56,561 nt of DNA from Betaproteobacteria bacterium. Lineage in GTDB: Bacteria; Verrucomicrobiota; Verrucomicrobiia; Methylacidiphilales; UBA1321. Both the position numbers and the translations under genes were made by a program. This document shows positions 8,572 to 16,359 of this stretch, one piece after another. The DNA lies in NCBI GenBank assembly GCA_903970275.1, contig CAJCIA010000034.1, forward strand, positions 1 through 56,561, in the 5' to 3' direction. Positions within the stretch are counted from its first letter, which is position 1; every line of letters begins with the position of its first letter. Below the pieces are notes generated by a model. The model made no database searches. It saw only the letters and a list, made by a program, of their open reading frames with translations, and was not told the origin of the DNA.

Positions 8572-9209
8572 CACGGATGACCGGACCCGCTCAACAACGC
8601 TGGGGCTGGAGCCTGTCCGTTCTGCTGCACGCCGCGATCCTAACGTTGGGCAGCTACCTGATCATGCGCCCCGCTCAGTACGGCATCGCGGCCGCGCCCT
8701 CTTCAACCGAGGTGGACCTGGTTCAGGAAGCGCCGTCCGCTCCGGCCGTCCCGGTTCCGCAAATCAAACCGGCCGTGCCGGACATCGCTCCGCCGACGCC
8801 GCAGCTGGACGACGTCACGATACCCAAGCCGCTGCCGCTGTCGCGGGCCCCGGCTGCCGTCGTCGCCGAGCCGAAACCTGCCCGGCACCGCGCTGCGCGG
8901 ATCGAGCATCAGGTGAGCATCGCATCGCAGGGCAGCGCCTCCGTTCAGCCTGATTATCTGCGCAACCCGGCACCCCTTTATCCGGAGAGCTCCAGGCAGA
9001 CACGGGAGCAGGGCACCGTGCTGCTGGCCGTTAAGGTGGACCGTGACGGTACCGCCGAATCGGTTTCCCTGCGGCAGACTTCAGGTTATCCGCAGCTGGA
9101 TCGTGCGGCCCTCGATACAGTGCGAACCTGGAAATTTCATCCCGCGATGGTTGCGGGTATCCCGGTTGATTCCGACGTCATTGTGCCCGTCCTCTTCAAG
9201 CTGCAGTAG
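8568..9209 (+). CDS. tonB: TonB-family energy transducer
   Basis: A 213-residue protein with an N-terminal membrane anchor (SLSVLLHAAILTLGSYLI, about 14-33), a Pro-rich periplasm-spanning region (about 50-110, PAVPVPQIKPAVPDIAPP), and a C-terminal TonB domain (about 125-213) with YPESSRQTREQGTVLLAVKV, DGTAESVSL and TVRTWKFHPA. The first possible start is GTG at 8568, overlapping the exbD stop; ATG at 8577 is equally plausible and removes three residues. It would contact the TonB box of the receptor upstream. The order receptor, periplasmic protein, ExbB, ExbD, TonB makes a dedicated uptake unit. Confidence 0.92.
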   Translation: MTRMTGPAQQRWGWSLSVLLHAAILTLGSYLIMRPAQYGIAAAPSSTEVDLVQEAPSAPAVPVPQIKPAVPDIAPPTPQLDDVTIPKPLPLSRAPAAVVAEPKPARHRAARIEHQVSIASQGSASVQPDYLRNPAPLYPESSRQTREQGTVLLAVKVDRDGTAESVSLRQTSGYPQLDRAALDTVRTWKFHPAMVAGIPVDSDVIVPVLFKLQ

Positions 9210-9210
9210 T

Positions 9211-9348
9211 CCTACAGGGCCGTCCGGACGAGAGGATGAGGCCTCATCCATAATAGTCCGGATGGTTTGGAGCAACGTCCGGGCCCTATAGGGCTCAATG
9301 AGGAAGTGCTTGGGGCCAATGGCGGGGTTTGGTCGTCGTGCCATTGGC
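9211..9348 (+). repeat. Structured intergenic element with nested inverted repeats after tonB
   Basis: An outer inverted repeat pairs CCTACAGGGCC (9211-9221) with GGCCCTATAGG (9282-9292), with one mismatch. Between them lie GTCCGGAC (9222-9229), the perfect 16-base palindrome GGATGAGGCCTCATCC (9234-9249), and further GTCCGG copies at about 9256 and 9277. A second hairpin follows: GCCAATGGC (9315-9323) and GCCATTGGC (9340-9348). No T-run follows, so it is not a standard intrinsic terminator. It could be a REP/MITE-like repeat, an mRNA stabiliser or a protein-binding site. Confidence 0.55.
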
Positions 9349-9453
9349 GTTGAGACCGCTGGCGCCAATGATCTTCACGAGTGGATTGACCAGCGCCTGA
9401 ACGGCAACGCGCTTTTCCGTTTGCATTCACCTGGAGGTCGGCTCCCTTGAGAA

Positions 9454-9852
9454 ATGATCATCAGCCGCGTTGGTTCAAAGCCTTCCAACAAGGGACCCGC
9501 CGATTGGTTCACTGGCGCGGTTCGGATCGATCCACTTTTTCAGACGGACGCGCCGGCGCGTGTGGCGGGCGCAAGCGTCACCTTCGAGCCCGGAGCCCGC
9601 ACCGCGTGGCACACGCACCCGCTGGGCCAGACACTGGTCGTCTTGAGCGGCTGCGGCCGCGTGCAGCGTGAAGGCGGCTCCATCGAGGAGATTCGTCCGG
9701 GCGATGTGGTCTGGTTTCCGCCAGGCGAGAAACATTGGCACGGCGCCTCGCCTACGACCGCGATGAGCCATCTGGCGATACAGGAGCAACTGGACGGAAA
9801 GGTGGTCGACTGGATGGAGCACGTGACCGACAAGCAGTATCTCGGTGCATGA
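9454..9852 (+). CDS. Small cupin-domain protein ((R)-mandelonitrile lyase / ChrR-like cupin)
   Basis: A 132-residue single-domain cupin. Motif 1 gives metal ligands H53 and H55 in [10 protein letters not shown] plus Q59; motif 2 is [10 protein letters not shown] with H94/H96. The N-terminus [20 protein letters not shown] and the C-terminal [14 protein letters not shown] are typical of the small manganese cupins that include plant-type (R)-hydroxynitrile lyases of soil bacteria. Most relatives are uncharacterised and are better called cupin-domain proteins. It is probably cytoplasmic and binds a divalent metal. It stands alone, downstream of the structured element and 68 bases before a glycosyltransferase cluster, to which it may or may not belong. 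Confidence 0.88.
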   Translation: MIISRVGSKPSNKGPADWFTGAVRIDPLFQTDAPARVAGASVTFEPGARTAWHTHPLGQTLVVLSGCGRVQREGGSIEEIRPGDVVWFPPGEKHWHGASPTTAMSHLAIQEQLDGKVVDWMEHVTDKQYLGA

Positions 9853-9920
9853 ATTGCACCACGTCTGCTCTACCGCCATCTTGACCGCCTCGCCCGATGG
9901 CAGGAAAGTAGCGCGCCCGC

Positions 9921-11048
9921 ATGCGCATCTTGCTCTGGACCGACGCCTACTATCCGGAAATTGGCGGCCTCGAAGTTTTCTGCCTGCAGTTGGCGCGCGG
10001 ATTGGTGAAGCTCGGCCACGAAGTCGAAGTGATCACCGGCCGAAGCGGCGCCATCTCGCCACAAATGAGCCTGCACGACGGCATCCCCGTACACGGTTTT
10101 GGCTTCAGCCATGCCTTGATCAATCAAGATTTAGCCGCGCTGCGCGTTCAAAACCAGGCCTGCGCCGCGGTACTCGACCGGTTCGATCCGGACCTTATTC
10201 ATGTCAACGTGGTCAACGTCGGCATCTTTAATTTTGTGCTTCAGCAACGGCGGCGGCGGCGGCCGACTGTCCTCACCGTGCACGACACCGTCTTCTTTGT
10301 GAACAAGGCAGGCCTCGCCGGACAGGCGCTCACCTTGATCGATGGCGTGATCGCCATTTCCAACTACGTCTCGTCCGTAATAGTCGCCGCGCACCCGGAG
10401 ATTGCCGGCCGCACGCGCACGATTCTAAACGCGCTGCCGATGCCCGAAAGCTTCTCAATGCCTCCGAAGAGTGACCAGAGCATCCTGGCTTTTGGCCGGA
10501 TCGCGAAGGAGAAAGGATTTGATCTCGCAATCCAGGCCTTTGCCCAGATCGCACGCCGCTTTCCCGAGGCCACGCTGACCATCGCCGGGGATGGCGTCGA
10601 GCGCGCGAACCTACAGGCTCTTGCCCAGTCCACCGGCTTGGCGGATCGGATCCACTTTCCCGGCTGGATTCACCCCGATGCCATGAACGACGTCATCTCG
10701 CGCCACGCCTTCGTTGTCATGCCGCCCCGCTGGCAGGAGCCTTTTGGATTGGTGGCCTTGCAGACGGCCCAGTGTGGCCGCGCCATTGTTGCCACGCACA
10801 GCGGGGCTATTCCGGAGATCGTGGTCGATGGAGTCACGGGCCGGATCGTGCCGATCAACGACACCGGCGCGCTCGCGCAGGGGATGGAGGAGCTCCTGTC
10901 GCAACCGAAGCTCGGGCACACGTGGGGCCAGGCCGCACGGGTCCGCGCCCGGGAGCAGTTCTCTTTCGACGTTTTTCTCCAGCAGTATGAGGAGACCTTT
11001 CTACACTGTGCCGTGGTGGACCGGAATCGTGCGGCGAGCCCTGCCTAG
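9921..11048 (+). CDS. Glycosyltransferase family 4
   Basis: A 375-residue GT-B glycosyltransferase. The N-terminal domain has the GG loop (PEIGGLEVFCLQLARGLVKL) and LTVHDTVFFVNKAG. The C-terminal nucleotide-sugar domain has SILAFGRIAKEKGFDLAIQA, TIAGDGVERANL and WQEPFGLVALQTAQCGRAIV. In the usual EX7E signature the second Glu is Gln here (EPFGLVALQ), while the first Glu is kept. No membrane helix is obvious. It opens a compact five-gene cluster and would transfer a sugar to a lipid-linked, peptide or polysaccharide acceptor that cannot be identified from sequence. Confidence 0.88.
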   Translation: MRILLWTDAYYPEIGGLEVFCLQLARGLVKLGHEVEVITGRSGAISPQMSLHDGIPVHGFGFSHALINQDLAALRVQNQACAAVLDRFDPDLIHVNVVNVGIFNFVLQQRRRRRPTVLTVHDTVFFVNKAGLAGQALTLIDGVIAISNYVSSVIVAAHPEIAGRTRTILNALPMPESFSMPPKSDQSILAFGRIAKEKGFDLAIQAFAQIARRFPEATLTIAGDGVERANLQALAQSTGLADRIHFPGWIHPDAMNDVISRHAFVVMPPRWQEPFGLVALQTAQCGRAIVATHSGAIPEIVVDGVTGRIVPINDTGALAQGMEELLSQPKLGHTWGQAARVRAREQFSFDVFLQQYEETFLHCAVVDRNRAASPA

Positions 11049-11102
11049 TTTGCTTTCCAAACATTCACTTTTGCATCCACACCGGAGCCCTAAGATCGTT
11101 CC

Positions 11103-11510
11103 ATGCCTGACGAGTTTTATATCATCCCGGCGGACAAGGTGGCCCACGAGTTGATGGAGGAAGAGGTCATTGTCATTCACTTTGCTTCCGGCTGCTATTT
11201 TAGCCTGCACAAAGCGGCGGCGTTGATCTGGCAATGGATCGGCGCGGGCGCCAGCCACTCGCAGATCGTCGCATCTTTTACCTCGCTCTCCCCGGCTCAG
11301 GAGCGCGAAGTGGATGCCTTCCTCGATCAACTGGTGGCGGAAGGCATTGTGGAAAAGAGCGATCAGCCGGCTGCGGGTAGCTTTTCCATCGTGCAGGTGC
11401 CGTACGAAAAGCCGGTCCTGGAAATCTACAAGGACATGCAAGATCTCATGCTGGTTGATCCCATCCACGAGGTTGACGCCACGGGCTGGCCGAAGCCGCT
11501 GGCCGAGTGA
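11103..11510 (+). CDS. PqqD-family protein (RiPP recognition element)
   Basis: A 135-residue protein of the PqqD fold, a winged-helix domain that binds leader peptides of ribosomal peptides for a partner enzyme. Visible features are MEEEVIVIHFASGCYFSLHKAAALIWQWI, a helical middle with A-SHSQIVASF, then the last helix LDQLVAEGIVE. A 45-residue tail after that (VQVPYEKPVLEIYKDMQDLM and beyond) is longer than in PqqD itself (about 90 residues). It is followed four bases later by an HprK-like kinase. In known lasso-peptide clusters this domain (B1) works with a protease B2 and a cyclase C; neither is present here. Confidence 0.85.
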   Translation: MPDEFYIIPADKVAHELMEEEVIVIHFASGCYFSLHKAAALIWQWIGAGASHSQIVASFTSLSPAQEREVDAFLDQLVAEGIVEKSDQPAAGSFSIVQVPYEKPVLEIYKDMQDLMLVDPIHEVDATGWPKPLAE

Positions 11511-11514
11511 TCAC

Positions 11515-12627
11515 GTGACCCAGCCCGCTTCCCTTCCCGCCAGCCCGACCCGGATCGGCGGCTATTTGCCGGCCGCTTATTTCGGAGAGATGGAGGAAGC
11601 CTTCCGCCGCGCGGAGAAAAATGCGGGTTCCGCGCGCGACGTCTTCCTCGATTTCGACGGCTTGATTCTTCGCCTGCACTGGATCGGCGACTCGCTCCCC
11701 GCCCAGTTACTTCCGACTCTTGCGCATCTGCAGGTCCCGGATCAGCCGGCGGCCGATTACACCATCTGCTGCTGGGACGATCAGGCCACGGGTTCGGTCC
11801 TGCCACCGCCGACCGAGTGGATGATGCACGGAGCCCAGCGTTCCATCCTGCCCATCCTGACCAACGAACGCTTCCAGACCTTCTACGTTGGCTGGCTCCC
11901 CTCCATCTCGGCCATCGATCTAGAATCGCGGACGGCGTACTGCTGCTACGTCAATGCCTCGAGCCTGCTGATGTACGAGGTGTCGGGTCCCTTGCGTGGA
12001 ATCCTCAACGCCATCCTCAACCGGCGCGGCATGCAGATCACCCACGCCTCTGCGGTGGGCAACGCCAAGGGCAGTCTGATCTTCGCCGGCGCGCCCTTTT
12101 CCGGGAAGTCGACGCTTTCCGTACTGGCCTTGCAGGATGGGCTCAACTATCAGGCGGACGATCTCTGTGTGGTCACCGAAGAGCCGCAGCCCCGTTCACT
12201 TTGTCTCTACAATATCGCCAAGGTGCGGCAGGACATGCGGCCCGCGTTTCCAGAACTCGATCCCGTTTTTCAGACCGTGCAGGAGGAGGGCGAAAGCAAG
12301 AGCTTCTTCTACGTTCACCAGCAGGCTCCGGAGCGGCTGATGAAAAGCGCGCCGATCCGGGCGGTCATCCTGCCTCGCATTGTGGACGCGGAAACCAGCC
12401 ACCTCGAGCCAGCCGCGCTGATCGACACCGTCCGGGCCCTCGTCTCCTATACCGTCAGCGAGATTCCCATGGCACCCGGTCGCGGCGAGCAGATTCTCAT
12501 TCGCGCCTTGGGACGGTTGCCCGCCTGGCATCTGCATGTCGGCCGCGACAATCGCCAGACGCTGCGGCTGATTCGCAGTCTTCTGGATGGCGATGATCGA
12601 AACCACCCGGCAACTTCCCACGTCTAA
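11515..12627 (+). CDS. HPr kinase-like protein (HprK-related P-loop kinase)
   Basis: About 370 residues from the GTG at 11515, four bases after the PqqD-like stop; the open frame runs further up but there it is antisense-like. The C-terminal half has the HprK-type core: HASAVGN, the P-loop GAPFSGKST (192-200, Lys198), and YQADDLCVV, a Walker-B-like Asp pair. The N-terminal half (about 1-170) is not recognised and does not resemble HPr kinase. Relatives beside PqqD-like proteins in lasso clusters phosphorylate a Ser on the peptide; others sit in polysaccharide clusters with unknown substrates. No HPr or PTS gene is here, so carbon-catabolite control is unlikely. Confidence 0.8.
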   Translation: MTQPASLPASPTRIGGYLPAAYFGEMEEAFRRAEKNAGSARDVFLDFDGLILRLHWIGDSLPAQLLPTLAHLQVPDQPAADYTICCWDDQATGSVLPPPTEWMMHGAQRSILPILTNERFQTFYVGWLPSISAIDLESRTAYCCYVNASSLLMYEVSGPLRGILNAILNRRGMQITHASAVGNAKGSLIFAGAPFSGKSTLSVLALQDGLNYQADDLCVVTEEPQPRSLCLYNIAKVRQDMRPAFPELDPVFQTVQEEGESKSFFYVHQQAPERLMKSAPIRAVILPRIVDAETSHLEPAALIDTVRALVSYTVSEIPMAPGRGEQILIRALGRLPAWHLHVGRDNRQTLRLIRSLLDGDDRNHPATSHV

Positions 12628-12644
12628 TTCGCGGAACCTCTGCC

Positions 12645-13331
12645 GTGTCCACCATGCTTCGCGTTTCCGTCGTCATTCCCGCGTTCAACCGTGAGGCCTA
12701 TCTCGCAGAAGCGATTGAAAGTGCGCAGAGCCAGCTTGCTCCCGGCGACGAGATCATCGTCATTGATGACGGATCAATCGACCATACCCGCGATGTGGCG
12801 AATCAGTTTCCCCGGGCGCTATGCGTCTCGCAGGCCAACGCCGGCATCGCTGCCGCACGAAACGCCGGCATCGAATTGGCGCAAGGCGAACTGATTGCCT
12901 TTCTCGACAGCGACGATCTTTGGTTGCCGGGGAAGCTCGCGCGGCAACGGCAGGTTCTCGAGGAACAGCCGGAAATCGATTTGGTGTTTTGCCTGGTCGA
13001 AGCGTTCTGGAGCCCAGAACTCGACCAAGACGCTGCCATTTCCTTTGACACGGAAACGCGCCCGGGATTTCTTCCCTCCTGCCTGCTCGCACGGCGCGAT
13101 GCATTCCGCCGGGTCGGAAAATTCGATCCGTCACTGCGTGCCGGGGAATTCATCGCCTGGTATGGACGCGCCCGGGAAGTGGGCCTCCGCCACAGCATGA
13201 TCCCCGAGTTGCTCGTCCATCGCCGCGTGCACCGGGGCAACAGCGTTCATGACCGGGCCAGCCTTGAGCAAAGTTACCTCTCGCTAATCCGTTCCCAGCT
13301 CGCCCGTCGCCGCGCCGGCCTGACACCCTGA
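12645..13331 (+). CDS. Glycosyltransferase family 2
   Basis: A 228-residue GT-A glycosyltransferase. Typical motifs in order: VSVVIPAFNREAYLAEAIES at the nucleotide site, EIIVIDDGSIDHT, ANAGIAAARNAGIELAQG, and the metal-binding FLDSDDLWLPGKL. It starts at GTG 12645 or, equally well, at ATG 12654. At 228 residues it is shorter than most GT2 proteins (about 280-320) and has no membrane helix, so it is a compact soluble form. Eighteen bases separate it from the kinase gene, and one base from the nucleotidyltransferase gene that follows, so it is translationally linked to the cluster. Confidence 0.9.
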   Translation: MSTMLRVSVVIPAFNREAYLAEAIESAQSQLAPGDEIIVIDDGSIDHTRDVANQFPRALCVSQANAGIAAARNAGIELAQGELIAFLDSDDLWLPGKLARQRQVLEEQPEIDLVFCLVEAFWSPELDQDAAISFDTETRPGFLPSCLLARRDAFRRVGKFDPSLRAGEFIAWYGRAREVGLRHSMIPELLVHRRVHRGNSVHDRASLEQSYLSLIRSQLARRRAGLTP

Positions 13332-13332
13332 T

Positions 13333-14901
13333 ATGTTTCGACGACGCTTCTGGCCGGATCGCAACCAACTCCTGCTCCTGCAGGTCTGCTTGCTGACCGA
13401 CAAGGAAGCGGCGCGTTCCGCGTGGAAGGAATGGTCCGGGCGCGTGAATCTTGACGATCTCGATCCCTCGTCGTTCCGCATCATGAGCCTGGTCTATCGA
13501 CGGCTCGTAGAGCTGGGAATCAACAGTCCCGACCTGGCGCGAATCAAGGGAATCTACCGCTATCACTGGACGCGAAATCAAGTGGCGTGGCGCGGCAAGG
13601 CGGATCTGCTTCGGGCGCTGCAAGGCAAAGGCATCGAGGTGCTGCTGCTCAAGGGTGCGGCGCTCGGCCCTACCGTTTACCCGGAACCAACCGCGCGCGG
13701 CATGCACGATCTTGATTTCCTCGTGCCGACGGCCGATGCAGCGCGCGCCGTGGGATTGCTGCGCGAGCGCGGCTGGATTGAGCAGCACTTCGACGTCCTG
13801 AACACGATTCAGTATTTTCACGGCTGCTCCTTCCTCCATCCCGATTTCGGCGAGGCCGATCTGCACTGGCACGTCATGCGTTCCCATTGCGACGCCGACC
13901 GCGACGCCGAGCTGTGGGCGGCAGCGCGGCCTTTTTCGTACGCGGGACTAAATGCAAAGATGCTTTGTCCGGCCGATCAATTCCTGCACGCCTGCGAGCA
14001 TGGTCAGCACCACTCGCTCGCCTCGGCGCTCCAGTGGCTGGTGGATGCCACGCTCATTCTTCTGCATGATCCGGCGACCTTCGACTGGCCCCGGCTGATC
14101 GATCAGGCGCGCAAATTTCGGCTCGTCCTTTGCGTCCGGCAGACGCTTCGCTACGTGCAACGCCACTTCAATATCGCCGTGCCGGAAGAGGTGACGCGCG
14201 AGCTGGCGCTCAGCCCTGTCCCCTGGCTCGAGCGGCTTGAGCTCGTTCTGGCCAACCGCCCCAGCACCCTGCAGCACGGGCTGGTTCGCCGGGTGGCGCT
14301 GGCCGCCTGCCACCATCTGAAGGCCGCGCCTCATCTTAGCTGGCACAAAGCGATGACAAGTTTTTCGCTCTACTATCGACTAATCACGCACGAACGGCGC
14401 GAGTGGGCCGTGGTCTATAGCGACTGGAAACTCACCATGGCGCGTCGCCTGATGGATGGGGCTGCTGGCATCGCGTTCCGTGCCTGGACCCTGGTCCGAC
14501 GGGGATCGTGGCCGCGTGGCGGGCTGATTACACGCCTGCCAGCCGATGCGCTCACCGGCTTTCATCGGGTCGAGACAGAGCGAGGCAGCTTGTTTCGCTG
14601 GAGCCAGCCGGAAGCTTCGCTGCGGCTGACTCTTCCTCCATCGCACAAAACGATCCGCCTCGGCCTGCGTCCGTTTCGGGACCTTGCACTCCTGCAGGAA
14701 GATGGGCTTCAGTTCGCGCTGGATGGCCAGACGCTGCCTGCGACCCAGGTTGTCCGGAACGGGGATTTCCTCACGATCCGTCCCGATCCACAGCAACTCG
14801 CCGTCCATGAACCGCACACTTTGAGCTGGAAGGTTGCCGCATGGCCGGCGGACGATCCGCGCGAGTTGGGCTTGCCGGTATCGCGGATCTGGACGTTCTA
14901 G
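13333..14901 (+). CDS. NTP_transf_5-family nucleotidyltransferase with extra C-terminal beta module
   Basis: A 522-residue protein whose first about 330 residues belong to the nucleotidyltransferase family seen beside lasso-peptide and polysaccharide genes: LLLKGAALGPTVYPEPTARG, then MHDLDFLVPTADAA with the catalytic Asp pair, and the helical LHWHVMRSHCDADRD and LCPADQFLHACEHGQHHSLA. From about 415 a separate module follows (SLFRWSQPEASLRLTLPPSH and a tail with DPRELGLPVSRI). That tail motif recurs at the ends of many glycosyltransferases and is probably carbohydrate-binding; this likeness is from memory. The substrate is unknown. It closes the five-gene cluster and is convergent with the sugar-porter gene, one base away. 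Confidence 0.8.
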   Translation: MFRRRFWPDRNQLLLLQVCLLTDKEAARSAWKEWSGRVNLDDLDPSSFRIMSLVYRRLVELGINSPDLARIKGIYRYHWTRNQVAWRGKADLLRALQGKGIEVLLLKGAALGPTVYPEPTARGMHDLDFLVPTADAARAVGLLRERGWIEQHFDVLNTIQYFHGCSFLHPDFGEADLHWHVMRSHCDADRDAELWAAARPFSYAGLNAKMLCPADQFLHACEHGQHHSLASALQWLVDATLILLHDPATFDWPRLIDQARKFRLVLCVRQTLRYVQRHFNIAVPEEVTRELALSPVPWLERLELVLANRPSTLQHGLVRRVALAACHHLKAAPHLSWHKAMTSFSLYYRLITHERREWAVVYSDWKLTMARRLMDGAAGIAFRAWTLVRRGSWPRGGLITRLPADALTGFHRVETERGSLFRWSQPEASLRLTLPPSHKTIRLGLRPFRDLALLQEDGLQFALDGQTLPATQVVRNGDFLTIRPDPQQLAVHEPHTLSWKVAAWPADDPRELGLPVSRIWTF

Positions 14902-14902
14902 A

Positions 14903-16288
14903 TTACGTCGGGAGGCTGAGCCGCTTTTGCAGCTCTTCCAAACTGATGCCCTTGGTCTCGGGCAGGAACTTGGCCACGAGCACGAACTGCAGGACCATCA
15001 TTAGCGCGAAGAAACCAAAGGCATACGCGCCCGAAGCGTGCGCCACGACGGGGAAAACCCAGCCGATCACGGCGCACAGCGTCCACATGAGGAAGCACGC
15101 CACCGCCGAGCCGGAGGCGCGGACAGCAGTCGGCAGCAGCTCGTTGATCACCACCCAGACCACCGCCCCCTGCGAGTAGGCATGCGAGCCCACCACGCCC
15201 ATGAGCGCGAGAATGACGATCCATCCCTGCGCGTGCGTGGCGAAAACCCAGGCGGCGAGCAGATGCGAGATGACCAGGGTCACGGAACCCACGAGGAGAA
15301 GCGCCTTCCGCCCGACACGATCGATCAAGGCCATGCCGACGAAGGTCATCAACAGATTGGTGAATCCGACAATAACCGATTCCTCCAAGGCGCCCGCCTT
15401 GTCGGCGCCGGCCATGCGGAAGATATCGGCGGTGTAGTAGATGACCGCGTTGATACCGTCGAGCTGGTTGAAGACCGCGATCATGCAGGCGAGCAGCAGG
15501 GGCTTGAGATATTTGCGCTGGAACAGGTGCTCGCGCACCCCGGTGGACTCGGAGGCGAGCGACTCCTGTATTTCCCGGCCTTCCCGCGCCGGGTCCTCGT
15601 GACCGAAGCGGGTGAGAACCGCGGTGGCGTCGGCAAATCGGTTTTGCTTCACCAGCCAGCGCGGACTTTCCGGAATGACGAGCGCCGCGGCGAGAAAGGC
15701 AAACGAGGGCAGCGCCATGACGCCGAACATCCAGCGCCACGACTCGGGGTTGTCGTTGCCCAGGATGGCCGCGACCAAATAATTCGAGAAATAGGCCACC
15801 AGGATGCCAATCACGATGTTCAATTGGCTGACACAGACCAAGAACCCGCGCACCTTGGCCGGCGCGATCTCGGTGATGTACATGGGGCAAACCACAGAAG
15901 CTCCGCCCACGGCGATGCCGCCGATGAAGCGAAAGCCCAGCAGCGCGTACCAGTCCCACGCCAGCGCACAGCCCCCGGCGGAAATAAGAAAGAACACGGC
16001 GAGGATGGTCAGGACCCATTGGCGTCCCCACCAATCGGCGGGCCGGCCGGCCGTCAGCGCGCCGAACATCGTGCCGAGTAGCGCACTGGTGACGGTGAAT
16101 CCGAGCAGGCTGTCGCTAAGGGAGAAAGCACGACGCAGCTGCTCCGTGGCTCCGGAAATGACCGCTGTGTCGAAGCCGAAAAGGAGCGATCCCAGCGCGG
16201 CAATCAGCGCGCTGAGAAAAAGCAGGCGTCCACCCGCGAGCGCATTTGAGTCGCGCCCCGGCGCGCCGGAGTGAAAATCCACATGCAT
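14903..16288 (-). CDS. Sugar porter, major facilitator superfamily
   Basis: A 461-residue protein from ATG 16288 (a GTG six bases earlier is possible). Twelve membrane segments are visible with sugar-porter signatures: FGFDTAVISGA in helix 1, the loop GRPADWWGRQWV, IPESPRWLVKQ after helix 6, LDGINAVIYYTADIF in helix 7, DRVGRKALLL, and PETKGISLEELQKRL at the end. It probably imports a hexose or pentose with protons. It is the third gene behind glgE and treS on the minus strand with a gap of about 70 bases, which suggests a link to trehalose or alpha-glucan metabolism. Confidence 0.92.
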   Translation of the reverse strand: MHVDFHSGAPGRDSNALAGGRLLFLSALIAALGSLLFGFDTAVISGATEQLRRAFSLSDSLLGFTVTSALLGTMFGALTAGRPADWWGRQWVLTILAVFFLISAGGCALAWDWYALLGFRFIGGIAVGGASVVCPMYITEIAPAKVRGFLVCVSQLNIVIGILVAYFSNYLVAAILGNDNPESWRWMFGVMALPSFAFLAAALVIPESPRWLVKQNRFADATAVLTRFGHEDPAREGREIQESLASESTGVREHLFQRKYLKPLLLACMIAVFNQLDGINAVIYYTADIFRMAGADKAGALEESVIVGFTNLLMTFVGMALIDRVGRKALLLVGSVTLVISHLLAAWVFATHAQGWIVILALMGVVGSHAYSQGAVVWVVINELLPTAVRASGSAVACFLMWTLCAVIGWVFPVVAHASGAYAFGFFALMMVLQFVLVAKFLPETKGISLEELQKRLSLPT

Positions 16289-16359
16289 CGCCACTGTTTA
16301 GGTCGCAGGCAACTCTCCGACAAGAACCTTCCCTGCCGTTGCCAGGGAGCGGACAGCAC

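Noticed and set aside
9293-9430. A short minus-strand frame with a stretch resembling the end of a response-regulator receiver (IEPYRARTLLQTIRTIMDEA)
   Set aside because: It is only about 20 residues of vague likeness in a structured intergenic region, with no Asp pocket; chance is more likely.
11515-12627. HPr kinase of carbon-catabolite control
   Set aside because: Only the P-loop half matches; the N-terminal half differs, and no HPr or PTS gene is nearby.
9921-14901. Calling this a lasso-peptide cluster
   Set aside because: No precursor, transglutaminase-like protease or asparagine-synthetase-like cyclase is present in the window, so that name is not justified.
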